Below are positions 55,440-63,951 of a stretch of DNA of 64,000 nt, one piece after another. Positions within the stretch are counted from its first letter, which is position 1; each line of letters opens with the position of its first letter. A program made the translations under genes and the position numbers. This DNA comes from Bacilli bacterium. GTDB lineage: Bacteria; Bacillota_I; Bacilli_A; RF39; UBA660. The notes under the pieces are model-generated. The model did no database searches. It was not told the origin of the DNA and worked only from the letters and a program-made list of their open reading frames with translations. The stretch is from the NCBI GenBank assembly GCA_017432825.1, contig JAFRIJ010000011.1, positions 98,591 to 162,590 of the forward strand, read 5' to 3'.

Positions 55440-55468
55440 ATAATATCATATTTTTATTCTATTATCAA
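55440..55468 (-). promoter_or_regulatory. rplK promoter
   Basis: TTGATA (55468-55463), 17-base spacer and TATTAT (55445-55440) on the minus strand, just after nusG. Confidence 0.75.
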
Positions 55469-55486
55469 TAGTTTTTTTGTTTTTAT

Positions 55487-56017
55487 TTAGGCTTCAATAT
55501 CTGATAAATCGACTTCTACATTTGTTTCTTGACCAAATAAGTCAACACTAACATTTACTTTTTGTGTTTTCATATCAACACTTATTATTTTTCCTGACAT
55601 ATCTTTAAATGGTCCTGATAATATTTTTACTTTTTTACCTGTTTCTAATTCTTTAGATGCATCTATTCTGCTTAATCCCATTGTATTCAATACTTTGTCT
55701 ACTTCTGCAGGCGATAATGGAATTGGTTTTGCTCCTTTACCTGATGAGCCTATAAATCCTGTTACTCCTTGTGTATTTCTTACTATATACCATGCTTCAT
55801 CTGACATTACCATTTCTATTAATACATAACCAGGAAACATTTTTTTTACTTTTTCTTTTTTTACTCCATTTTTTACTTCTACTATTTTTTGTTCTGGCAC
55901 TATTACTCTAAATATATTATCGTGCAATTCCATAGAGTCAATCATCATTTCAAGTTTTTCTTTTACTTTGTATTCATATCCACTTACAGTATTTACTACA
56001 TACCATTCTTTCTTCAT
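55487..56017 (-). CDS. nusG: Transcription termination/antitermination factor NusG
   Basis: 176 residues. EWYVVNTVSGYEYKVKEKLE, then MFPGYVLIEM and VTGFIGSSGKGAKPIPLSP of the NGN domain, and the C-terminal KOW domain VKILSGPFKDMSGKI. It overlaps secE by one base. It contacts RNA polymerase and, in other bacteria, Rho or S10. Confidence 0.97.
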   Translation of the reverse strand: MKKEWYVVNTVSGYEYKVKEKLEMMIDSMELHDNIFRVIVPEQKIVEVKNGVKKEKVKKMFPGYVLIEMVMSDEAWYIVRNTQGVTGFIGSSGKGAKPIPLSPAEVDKVLNTMGLSRIDASKELETGKKVKILSGPFKDMSGKIISVDMKTQKVNVSVDLFGQETNVEVDLSDIEA

Positions 56018-56205
56018 TATATATTACTCCTTAATAATGTGATTAATAAATCTATTCCATAAAAATATACGCCTAAGAATAGCATAAATAATACTACAGT
56101 TAAAGAATATTTTACTAAATCTTTTCCACTAGTCCATCTAATACGACTTGTTTCTTTTTTTACTCCTTTGAAATATCTTCCAATTGCTTTAAATATGTTT
56201 TTCAT
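56017..56205 (-). CDS. secE: Preprotein translocase subunit SecE
   Basis: 62 residues, the short Bacilli form. An amphipathic KETSRIRWTSGKDLVKYS segment precedes one membrane helix (LTVVLFMLFLGVYFYGIDLLI). It clamps SecY. The gene for L33 (rpmG), often just upstream, is missing. It has its own promoter at 56255-56283. Confidence 0.93.
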   Translation of the reverse strand: MKNIFKAIGRYFKGVKKETSRIRWTSGKDLVKYSLTVVLFMLFLGVYFYGIDLLITLLRSNI

Positions 56206-56254
56206 ATTTCCTCCTTAATTTACCTAAAATAAAAACACCTTTCGTGCTAGCTAT

Positions 56255-56283
56255 AATATAGCACTTTTATATTATTATGTCAA
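56255..56283 (-). promoter_or_regulatory. secE-nusG promoter
   Basis: TTGACA (56283-56278), 17-base spacer and TATATT (56260-56255) on the minus strand. A GTGCTA/TAGCAC hairpin overlaps the start of the transcript. Confidence 0.8.
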
Positions 56284-56420
56284 ATTATATTTAGTTTTTT
56301 TTGTAATTATTTTTTTATTTTTGGTAATAATATTACCGATATCGTTAAAAAAATGTGCCATCTATTTTTGTTTTCTATTTATTTATTTATAATTATTGTA
56401 GTTATTGAAGAGGTGCTTTT

Positions 56421-56753
56421 ATGGATTTTGGTAAAAAAATACAATTACTTAGGAAAAATCATAATATATCACAAGAAAATTTAGCTTTATTATTAAAAAT
56501 AAATAGAAATTATTTATCAAGGATAGAAACAGGAAAATCAGAGCCAACTTTATCCATTATTAAGGGAATAGCAGATTTCTTTAAAGTAGATGTTGCTAGT
56601 TTAATGGATATTAATACTAATAAAGGTAGTGATAGTGAAAAAATTAGAATTATTACCGAAGAATGTAAACATCTTTTAAGTAGTGATTTAGATTTCTTAA
56701 TTAGAATGATTTCTGTTATGAAAGAAGAATATGTAAAAAAAGATACTAAATAA
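56421..56753 (+). CDS. XRE-family transcriptional regulator
   Basis: 110 residues. HTH at the N-terminus (ISQENLALLLKINRNYLSRIETGKSEPTLSIIKGIADFF) followed by a C-terminal helical part of about 45 residues that may mediate dimerisation. GAGGTG precedes the ATG. It diverges from secE and could act on the shared 215-base intergenic region or elsewhere; no operator was identified. Confidence 0.87.
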   Translation: MDFGKKIQLLRKNHNISQENLALLLKINRNYLSRIETGKSEPTLSIIKGIADFFKVDVASLMDINTNKGSDSEKIRIITEECKHLLSSDLDFLIRMISVMKEEYVKKDTK

Positions 56754-56757
56754 ATAT

Positions 56758-56782
56758 AGACTTTTATATAAAGTCTTTTTTA
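56758..56782 (+). terminator. Terminator of the XRE gene
   Basis: AGACTTT and AAAGTCT pair around a TATAT loop, with six Ts following. Confidence 0.75.
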
Positions 56783-56834
56783 TTGCTTTTTTATTAGATA
56801 AACATTATAATTATTTTATTGAAAGAGGGATAAT

Positions 56835-57698
56835 ATGATTAATGTTAGCAATGAATGGATTGATTATAAATGTCTTGCTACTGGTGATGGAGAAAAAATA
56901 GAGAAGTGGGGTAGTTATATTTTAAGAAGACCTGATCCTCAAATAATATGGAATAAATCTACTAGTTCTATATGGAATAAATGGGATGGATTTTATCATA
57001 GAAGTAATAAAGGGGGAGGTAATTGGGAATTTAAATCTAAACTTCCTGATTATTGGACTATTAATTATAAAGAATTAAAGTTTAAAGTAAGCCCTACTAA
57101 TTTTAAGCATACTGGTATATTTCCTGAACAGGCTATTAATTGGGATTATATAATGGATAGAATTAATAAAGCTAATATAAAAGATTATAGAGTGTTAAAT
57201 TTATTTGCGTATACTGGATGTGCTACTATGGCTGCATCTTATGCTGGAGCTTCAGAAGTTGTTCATGTTGATGCTTCAAAGGGAATGATTGAGTGGGCTA
57301 AAGAAAATATGCATTTATGTAATCTTGAAAGTAATAAGATTAGATTTATTGTGGATGACGTTATTAAATTCTTAGAAAGAGAAAAAAGAAGAGGAAGAAC
57401 TTATCACGGAGTTATAATGGATCCTCCTAGTTATGGTAGAGGGCCTAATGGAGAAGTATGGAGATTAGAAGATAATATACAAGAATTATTATTAAAGGTT
57501 AAAGATGTTATGGATAAGGATTATGATTTTATCTTAATTAATTCTTATACTACAGGCATTTCTCCAACTTCATTAAATAATATTCTTAAAATAACTTTTG
57601 AAGGGAGTAGGGTAGAGTCTGGTGAAATCGGGTTACCTGTTAAAGAAAACAATTTAATTCTACCTTGTGGAATATATGGAAAAGTTACCAAAGATTAA
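56835..57698 (+). CDS. Class I SAM-dependent rRNA-type methyltransferase
   Basis: 287 residues. The SAM site RVLNLFAYTGCATMAASYAGASEVVHVDASKG (near 117-147) and the catalytic motif VIMDPPSYGRGPNGEVWRLE (near 193) fit the Methyltrans_SAM family of RlmI/RlmK-like enzymes. The N-terminal half lacks a clear PUA domain. The gene overlaps the pseudouridine synthase start, consistent with an RNA-modification pair. Confidence 0.88.
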   Translation: MINVSNEWIDYKCLATGDGEKIEKWGSYILRRPDPQIIWNKSTSSIWNKWDGFYHRSNKGGGNWEFKSKLPDYWTINYKELKFKVSPTNFKHTGIFPEQAINWDYIMDRINKANIKDYRVLNLFAYTGCATMAASYAGASEVVHVDASKGMIEWAKENMHLCNLESNKIRFIVDDVIKFLEREKRRGRTYHGVIMDPPSYGRGPNGEVWRLEDNIQELLLKVKDVMDKDYDFILINSYTTGISPTSLNNILKITFEGSRVESGEIGLPVKENNLILPCGIYGKVTKD

Positions 57699-58344
57699 TA
57701 TTATTTACGAAGATAATCATATTATTGTAGTAGAAAAGCCTATAAATATTCCTACTTGTGAAGATGATTCTCATGATAAAGATTTACTTAATATGATAAA
57801 AGATTATATAAAAGAAAAATATAACAAGCCTGGTAATGTATATTTAGGTCTTATACATAGGCTTGATAGACCAGTAGGCGGAGTAATGGTTTTTGCTAAA
57901 ACTAGTAAGGCTGCTTCTAGGTTAAGTGAGCAAGTATCTCTTCATACTTTGAAGAAGACATATATTTTAGTTTGTGAAGGCAATATTAACGATAGGGGAG
58001 AGATGATTGATTATTTATCTAAGGATAATAAAACTAATACTTCTTTTGTTACTGATAAGAATAATGGAAAGATTGCTAAATTAAAATACAATAAGCTTGA
58101 TTATAAAGATAATATGAGTTTAGTTAGAGTAGAGTTAGAAACTGGTAGAAGTCATCAAATTAGAGTACAGTTTTCTTCTAGAGGATATCCTTTAGTAGGG
58201 GACGCTAGATATAATCCTAATAGTGATAATAAAACTAATATTGCATTATATGCTAAAAAAATAGAATTTATTCATCCTACTAATAAGAAATTATTAAGTT
58301 TTGAATTAGATATACCAAAAAGATACCCTTTTAATTTATTTTAG
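57676..58344 (+). CDS. RluA-family pseudouridine synthase
   Basis: 222 residues from the ATG at 57676; a GTG at 57667 is possible. LGLIHRLDRPVGGVMVFAKTSKAASRLSEQ contains the HRLDRP motif with the catalytic Asp, and ETGRSHQIRVQFSSRGYPLVGD is the second family block. No S4 domain is present. It converts uridine to pseudouridine in rRNA or tRNA. Coupled to the methyltransferase by overlap. Confidence 0.93.
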   Translation: MEKLPKINIIYEDNHIIVVEKPINIPTCEDDSHDKDLLNMIKDYIKEKYNKPGNVYLGLIHRLDRPVGGVMVFAKTSKAASRLSEQVSLHTLKKTYILVCEGNINDRGEMIDYLSKDNKTNTSFVTDKNNGKIAKLKYNKLDYKDNMSLVRVELETGRSHQIRVQFSSRGYPLVGDARYNPNSDNKTNIALYAKKIEFIHPTNKKLLSFELDIPKRYPFNLF

Positions 58345-58354
58345 GGTATCTTTT
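58317..58354. terminator. Bidirectional terminator
   Basis: AAAGATACCCT pairs with AGGGTATCTTT, with A- and T-runs on the two flanks. Stops of the pseudouridine synthase gene and dnaE lie in the hairpin. Confidence 0.85.
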
Positions 58355-61272
58355 ATTATTTCTAAGCTATTTACTACTACTTGATATTTATCATATCTTT
58401 TTTCTACATGGCCTTTTATTTTAATTATATTTTTCTTTTTAATATCATTATATTGTTTATATGTTTTAGGAAATAGGGTTAATGATATTATTCCATACTC
58501 ATCAGATGCTGTTAAAAAGGCCATGATATCATTATTTTTAGTGGTTACTTCTTTAATTTTTTCAATAAGTAATGTCATTGTAATATATTTATCAAAGTAT
58601 TTATTTATTTCATTTGTTGATATATCTTTTTTATCTTTATATATATTAGTTGGGTGATCAGATAAATAAAAACCAAATGAATCTAACTGATTTGATATTA
58701 TTTCTTCTTTAGTAAAATTATCACTTTCTATTATTTCTGGTGGTTCTATTTCTAACAATCCTGCATCTTTTACAAGTTCTCCATAATTAATTAGGTTATC
58801 TAGATTATTTAATAGAGTTTTTTCATTATAGCCTAGATTGTTAAATGCTCCTGCTAATATGAGAGAAGTAATTACTTTTTTATTTATTGTTGTGCTATAA
58901 TTTCTACAAATAAAATCTATTATATTTTTATAATTGTTATTTCCTCTATTTTTTATTATTTCACTTGATACAGATGTACCTATATTTTTTATTATTGATA
59001 GGGGACATCTAATATTATTTACTTCTATTTCGTATTTATCTGTACTTAAATTAATATCTGGTGGTAATAGTTTTATATTATGTTTTTTTATTTCTTCTAG
59101 GTATATCTTTGTTTTTGTTTCGTTACCTATGGTATTATTTAATATAGCGGTTTCAAAGTATTTAAAGAAATATGTTTTTAAAAATGCCATTTTATATGCT
59201 ACGGTTGCATATCCTACTGAATGAGATTTGTTAAATCCATAGTTAGCAAATTTTAATATCATGTTATATATTTTTTCAGCAGTTTCTTTAGAATAACCAT
59301 TTTTTACACTATTACTAATGAATTTTGGCTTTTCTTGAATTAATATTTCTTCTTTCTTTTTAGATATTGCTCTTCTTAATATATCTGCTTCTCCTAATGA
59401 ATAATTTGCTAATGTTCTTGCTATTTCTAATATTTGTTCTTGGTATATAATTATTCCATAAGTAGGGGATAGTATTTTTTCTAAAGATGGATCTAAATAA
59501 TCTATTTTTTCTTTTCCAACTTTCCTTCTTATATAGTTATCTATAAAATCCATAGCACCTGGTCTATATAATGCTAAGGCTGCTATTATATCATCAAATG
59601 ATGATACTTGTAGTTTTTCTAGAAATTTTTTTATACCTGCTGATTCAAATTGAAATATTCCATCAGTTTCTACATTTTTAAATATTTCTAATGTTTTTTT
59701 ATCTGTTAAAGGTATTTTAGTAAATGTTATGTTTATTTTTTCTTTTTCCCTTATAGTATTAATTACTTCATTGATTAGTGTTAAATTAGATATTCCTAAA
59801 AAGTCCATTTTTAATAAACCTAGAGGTTCTAAATAATTCATAGAATATGCTGTGGTATATATTCCTTTATTATTTTTGTATAATGGTATTGTATCATCTA
59901 TATCTTTTCTACAAATCACTATTCCAGATGCATGTATTCCAATATTTCTTGGTAATCCTTCTAAATGGTTTGCTATATCATATAGTTTTTGCAATTTTAT
60001 ATCATTATCAATTATTCTTTTCAATTTTAGATTATTTGATAGTGATTCTTTTAATGATTCTTTTGGTGTTAGATATGAACATATTTCATCTATATCTGTT
60101 ATACTTATTTCTAGTACTCTTCCAACATCTCTTATTACTTGTTTAGATGCTAGTGTATCAAATGTTATAATTCCTGCTACTTTTTTTTCTCCATATTTAT
60201 TTGTTACATAATTAATTATTTCTTGTCTTTTTTCACTATCAAAATCTATATCAATATCGGGCATTGTTACTCTTTCAGGATTTAAAAATCTTTCAAATAA
60301 TAAATTATATTTTATTGGATCAATATCTGTTATACCTAATGTATAACTAACTAAACTACCGGCAGCAGAACCACGTCCAGGACCTACTAGTATGTTATTT
60401 TGTTTAGCATATTTTACATAGTCCCATACTATTAAAAAATAATTACAAAAATTCATTTGGTTAATTATTTTTAACTCATATTCTAATCTTTCTTTATAAA
60501 TATCTGTTACTTTGTTATCTAATCTTTTTGCTAAGCCTTTGTTACATAGATAGCTTAAGTATTCATAGGCATTTAAAGTTTTATCATATATTGGTAATAA
60601 ATCCTTAGTATATGATATTTCTACATTACATAAATCTGCTACTATAGATGAATTAATTATATCTCTTTCATCTGATAGTTCTAATACTTCTTCATTTGTT
60701 AGTAAGTGTTGGTTTTTATGGGTATTTAATTCATATTCTCCTAATGTTTTTAAATCTTTTATCATATAGAGATAATCTATATATTTATAATCTTCTTTAC
60801 TTAAGTATGATACATCATTAATTAGTATTTTATCTTTAGTTATTTTTTCTTTTTCAAAATTGTTTTTATATCCTATATATTTATATTCAAATAGGTTATA
60901 TATTTCTTCATCATAGTTTTTATATGGTATTATTAATACTAAATTATCTTTATATTGTGATAATATTTTAATTGTTATATCTTTTTCTGATTTTATAGTA
61001 GATAGTTTTACTAGGTTTTTATATCCATTATTGTTTATTGCATATAATAATATTTCTTTGTTATCTACTGTTAATTCTAATCCAATTATGGGTTTTATAT
61101 CATTTTTAATACATGTTTGATAGAATTCTGGTACTCCAAACATGTTATTATAATCAGTAATTGCTAAGGATGTGTACCCTAATGATTTTGCCTTACTTAC
61201 TAACTTATCTATTTTATTTAGACTTTTTAATATAGAATAACTGGTTTTTACTTGTAATGCTGTATATTTCAT
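58336..61272 (-). CDS. dnaE: DNA polymerase III alpha subunit, DnaE type
   Basis: 978 residues, shorter than the roughly 1100 usual for DnaE. Catalytic PDIDIDFDSEKRQE near 340, GPGRGSAAGSLVSY before it, GIIIYQEQILEIAR, and FNKSHSVGYATVAYK. The N-terminal PHP domain has lost metal ligands (ALQVKTSYS in place of HLQVHS and TDYNNMFG in place of TDH). A C-terminal OB fold ends the protein. In Bacilli this enzyme extends primers alongside PolC. The ATG has AAGGAGGTG before it. Confidence 0.95.
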   Translation of the reverse strand: MKYTALQVKTSYSILKSLNKIDKLVSKAKSLGYTSLAITDYNNMFGVPEFYQTCIKNDIKPIIGLELTVDNKEILLYAINNNGYKNLVKLSTIKSEKDITIKILSQYKDNLVLIIPYKNYDEEIYNLFEYKYIGYKNNFEKEKITKDKILINDVSYLSKEDYKYIDYLYMIKDLKTLGEYELNTHKNQHLLTNEEVLELSDERDIINSSIVADLCNVEISYTKDLLPIYDKTLNAYEYLSYLCNKGLAKRLDNKVTDIYKERLEYELKIINQMNFCNYFLIVWDYVKYAKQNNILVGPGRGSAAGSLVSYTLGITDIDPIKYNLLFERFLNPERVTMPDIDIDFDSEKRQEIINYVTNKYGEKKVAGIITFDTLASKQVIRDVGRVLEISITDIDEICSYLTPKESLKESLSNNLKLKRIIDNDIKLQKLYDIANHLEGLPRNIGIHASGIVICRKDIDDTIPLYKNNKGIYTTAYSMNYLEPLGLLKMDFLGISNLTLINEVINTIREKEKINITFTKIPLTDKKTLEIFKNVETDGIFQFESAGIKKFLEKLQVSSFDDIIAALALYRPGAMDFIDNYIRRKVGKEKIDYLDPSLEKILSPTYGIIIYQEQILEIARTLANYSLGEADILRRAISKKKEEILIQEKPKFISNSVKNGYSKETAEKIYNMILKFANYGFNKSHSVGYATVAYKMAFLKTYFFKYFETAILNNTIGNETKTKIYLEEIKKHNIKLLPPDINLSTDKYEIEVNNIRCPLSIIKNIGTSVSSEIIKNRGNNNYKNIIDFICRNYSTTINKKVITSLILAGAFNNLGYNEKTLLNNLDNLINYGELVKDAGLLEIEPPEIIESDNFTKEEIISNQLDSFGFYLSDHPTNIYKDKKDISTNEINKYFDKYITMTLLIEKIKEVTTKNNDIMAFLTASDEYGIISLTLFPKTYKQYNDIKKKNIIKIKGHVEKRYDKYQVVVNSLEIIKDTLK

Positions 61273-61344
61273 TAGATTACACCTCCTTAATTTGTTAATT
61301 TCTTTTTATAATAAAAGATGTATCTAATTAATTAGATTACACCT
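61271..61344. repeat. Pair of 14-bp direct repeats around the dnaE start
   Basis: ATTAGATTACACCT occurs at 61271-61284 (containing the dnaE start and ribosome site) and again at 61331-61344 (after the tail-anchored gene). The second copy also forms half of the inverted repeat used as terminator. Confidence 0.7.
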
Positions 61345-61346
61345 TA
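61313..61346 (-). terminator. Terminator of the dnaB-dnaI unit
   Basis: GTGTAATCTAAT and ATTAGATACATC form a long imperfect stem around a short loop, followed by TTTTATT on the minus strand. Confidence 0.65.
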
Positions 61347-61350
61347 TATG

Positions 61351-61629
61351 TTATAATCTCCAAAATATAAATGCTACTATTATTGCTCCTAGAGCTATTA
61401 TTAATGCTAAAGTAAATATTGGGGCAAAGCCTTGACTTTTAATTCCTATATCTGATGTTAGTATTCCTTTAGCTTTAGCTCCTTTTTTCATATACTTATT
61501 ATTACTATCTGGTCTTTGTAATTTATAGTTTTGTTTTAGATTTATTTCTTGATCATCTTTAGATGTTATTATCATTTCTGTTTTGTTTCCTTTTTCATCA
61601 ATAAATTCTTCTTTAATATTATTTTTCAT
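61351..61629 (-). CDS. Small tail-anchored membrane protein
   Basis: 92 residues. A charged soluble N-terminal part (KEEFIDEKGNKTEMIITSKDDQEINLKQNYKLQ) and one C-terminal membrane helix (APIFTLALIIALGAIIVAFIFW). No family recognised. It overlaps dnaI by 11 bases, so it is made with the primosome genes; whether it helps place them at the membrane is speculation. Confidence 0.72.
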   Translation of the reverse strand: MKNNIKEEFIDEKGNKTEMIITSKDDQEINLKQNYKLQRPDSNNKYMKKGAKAKGILTSDIGIKSQGFAPIFTLALIIALGAIIVAFIFWRL

Positions 61630-62563
61630 TTTTATCCTCTCTTTCTCTTTTGTTACTACTTACCATTACCATTTCAGTAGTTAAATATTTTATTCTTTCT
61701 ATTATTCTTTTTGCTTTTACTTTTTCTACCCCTTTTGAGGAAATACTAAAGTGTTCTTCTAATTCCTTTATTGTTAGGTTTGATGTAAAAAATGTAGTTA
61801 ATCCTTCTTGCATTCTATATTGTAATATTGTTCCTAAAACTTCATCTCTTGACCATTCTGTCATTGTTTCAGCACCTATATCATCTATTAGTAATAATTC
61901 TACATTTTTTATAAATTTAAATCTATTATTATATTCATCTGAATCATTAAAAGCTTCTTTTAAGCTTCTTAGAAATTCTGGATAATATATTATAGCTATT
62001 TTATGTTCTTTTTTTGCTAGTTCATTTAAGCATGCTGATATTAAATATGTTTTACCACTTCCAAAGTTTCCTGTTAAATATAATCCTTTATTTTCTTTAT
62101 TTGCGTCATAATTATCTATAAATTTTTTTAACCATTTTATTATTTCAAATCTTTTTGGATCATCTAAATCTATATCTTTCATAGAAGCTTCTTTTATTTC
62201 TTTAGGTATTTCATATAAGTATATATTATCTTTATATTTATCATGTTCTATTTGTTCTTTTTTATATTTGCATGGTATATAATCAAATACAAGGTTGTCA
62301 TTTATTACTTCTGGATAATAAACATATCCTTGATATGAATTTTTACATTCACTTAAATTTTTACATTTTTGACAATTATTTAGTTCAGTAGCTGTGTCTT
62401 CTATTTTGGTTGTGTATTTCATTAAATATTCTTTAGGTAATTTTAGTTTAGATACTATTTTTTTAAAGGTAATATTTGTTTCCAAGGAATTATCATAATC
62501 TTCAATTAATTGTTTCTTATTCATATGGTAATTATTTTTTATAACTTCTCCTATATTTTTCAT
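61619..62563 (-). CDS. dnaI: Primosomal helicase loader DnaI
   Basis: 314 residues. N-terminal zinc-type cysteines C64, C67, C73 and C98, then a AAA+ domain with Walker A TGNFGSGKT (164-172), Walker B LLIDDIG near 229 and sensor region FFTSNLTIKELEEHF. It loads the replicative helicase. It is one base after dnaB and overlaps the tail-anchored gene, the Bacillus arrangement. Confidence 0.93.
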   Translation of the reverse strand: MKNIGEVIKNNYHMNKKQLIEDYDNSLETNITFKKIVSKLKLPKEYLMKYTTKIEDTATELNNCQKCKNLSECKNSYQGYVYYPEVINDNLVFDYIPCKYKKEQIEHDKYKDNIYLYEIPKEIKEASMKDIDLDDPKRFEIIKWLKKFIDNYDANKENKGLYLTGNFGSGKTYLISACLNELAKKEHKIAIIYYPEFLRSLKEAFNDSDEYNNRFKFIKNVELLLIDDIGAETMTEWSRDEVLGTILQYRMQEGLTTFFTSNLTIKELEEHFSISSKGVEKVKAKRIIERIKYLTTEMVMVSSNKREREDKNEK

Positions 62564-62564
62564 A

Positions 62565-63860
62565 TTAATTATACTCCTTTAATAAGTTTTGCATTTCTTC
62601 TAAACTATCTTTTGATACTTCTTCTTTTTTTATTTCTTTATCAAACCATTCTGGTAATTTTGTATTACTTGTTGTTTTTATTTTTGTTGTTATATTATTC
62701 TTTTTATATTTTTTATGTTCTTTTTCTGCGATACGCATAGCGTCTTCTACTGTTTCAATATTTAATCTTTGCCATTGTCCTGCTATGGTTTCTGCTAGAG
62801 ATCTTGTTAATTTATTATCGTTTGTTTTTAATATATAATCTATTAATACATTAGCAACTCCAGGTTTTAATCCATAATTAATTATCAAGTCTTCTGCTAG
62901 TTTTATATCTCTATTTGTAGGTTCTCTTCCTTGGTTTTTACTTTTTAATAATTCATATGGTCTTAGTGTTTCAAATGTATATATCATTTTTGCTCTTTTT
63001 GATGTATCTCCTTCAGGTTTTTTTAGATATTCTGGTTGTGAATTATATACTACACTAGGTAGTAATCCATGATTGTCAAATTGATAATAATTTCTACATG
63101 TTTTTCTTAAATCTTCTTTGTTGATTGTGTTTCTTTCATTAATACAACTCATTATTATATCTTGCATTTTTATTACATCTAAATCGTAAAGATAAGATAA
63201 TTCTAATATTAATTCTTTAATTTCTTTAGTAAATATTCTTTCTTTATCTATACTATTTGGTAATGAACTAATTAAAAAATCAAAATCAAAATTAGTATCT
63301 ATATTTAATTTTAATACATTTTTTTGTCTTATGTCATCATTTAATATTTCATAGGATGTTAATGGTACTGATGAAAAAACTTCTGTAAATGATGATGTTA
63401 TATCTCGATATCCTGATGTATTTATTCTAGGTATTTTAAAATATGATTTTATTTCTTCATATTCTTTTTTTCCTGTATTATTATATAATACCACGTTTAA
63501 TATAGGATGATTAAAAAATTCAGATGCTGTTATTGGAGAATATAGTTGATATATATAATTGTTAATGTTTTCTTCTTTATAAAATGTCTTTAATAATCCT
63601 ATTGCTTCTAATTTTCTTCTCTCTGTTACTATTTCTTCTAAAGATAGTTGCATATTTGTTATTAAGTGATGATGTGTAAATTCTTTAGATATTATATCAG
63701 ATTTATCTAAATCGGACCATAAAGAAAAATATAACATTATGGCAATTGGGCCTATTACTGGTTGATATAACATTGTTAATATTTTTCTATCTTCAGTGTC
63801 TATAATACTCTTATTGATTACTACATATGTATCTGCTGGTAAGATGTTATTATTCTTCAT
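62565..63860 (-). CDS. dnaB: Replication initiation and membrane attachment protein DnaB
   Basis: 431 residues. The N-terminal winged-helix part (DRKILTMLYQPVIGPIAIMLYFSLW, LSLEEIVTERRKLEAIGLL) and a DnaB/DnaD C-terminal domain (LLKSKNQGREPTNRDIKLAEDLIINYGLKPGVANVLIDYIL) identify the Bacilli-type primosome DnaB, not the helicase. It acts with DnaD and DnaI at the origin and at stalled forks. First of the dnaB-dnaI-tail-anchored unit. Confidence 0.92.
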   Translation of the reverse strand: MKNNNILPADTYVVINKSIIDTEDRKILTMLYQPVIGPIAIMLYFSLWSDLDKSDIISKEFTHHHLITNMQLSLEEIVTERRKLEAIGLLKTFYKEENINNYIYQLYSPITASEFFNHPILNVVLYNNTGKKEYEEIKSYFKIPRINTSGYRDITSSFTEVFSSVPLTSYEILNDDIRQKNVLKLNIDTNFDFDFLISSLPNSIDKERIFTKEIKELILELSYLYDLDVIKMQDIIMSCINERNTINKEDLRKTCRNYYQFDNHGLLPSVVYNSQPEYLKKPEGDTSKRAKMIYTFETLRPYELLKSKNQGREPTNRDIKLAEDLIINYGLKPGVANVLIDYILKTNDNKLTRSLAETIAGQWQRLNIETVEDAMRIAEKEHKKYKKNNITTKIKTTSNTKLPEWFDKEIKKEEVSKDSLEEMQNLLKEYN

Positions 63861-63927
63861 ATTACAACCACTGTCCTCTTAATGATATTTTATAATAAAA
63901 GTAGTTAAAAGTAAAGAATTACATAAT

Positions 63928-63949
63928 AAAAAAGGATTAAATCCTTTCT
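63928..63949 (-). terminator. Ferredoxin gene terminator
   Basis: AAAGGAT pairs with ATCCTTT, followed by Ts on the minus strand, just after the partial ferredoxin gene. Confidence 0.75.
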
Positions 63950-63951
63950 TA

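Noticed and set aside
57667-58344. Reassignment of AGG (reported in some uncultured Bacilli)
   Set aside because: AGG encodes the invariant Arg of HRLDRP in the pseudouridine synthase and the Arg of VDIR in the rhodanese, so it is Arg here.
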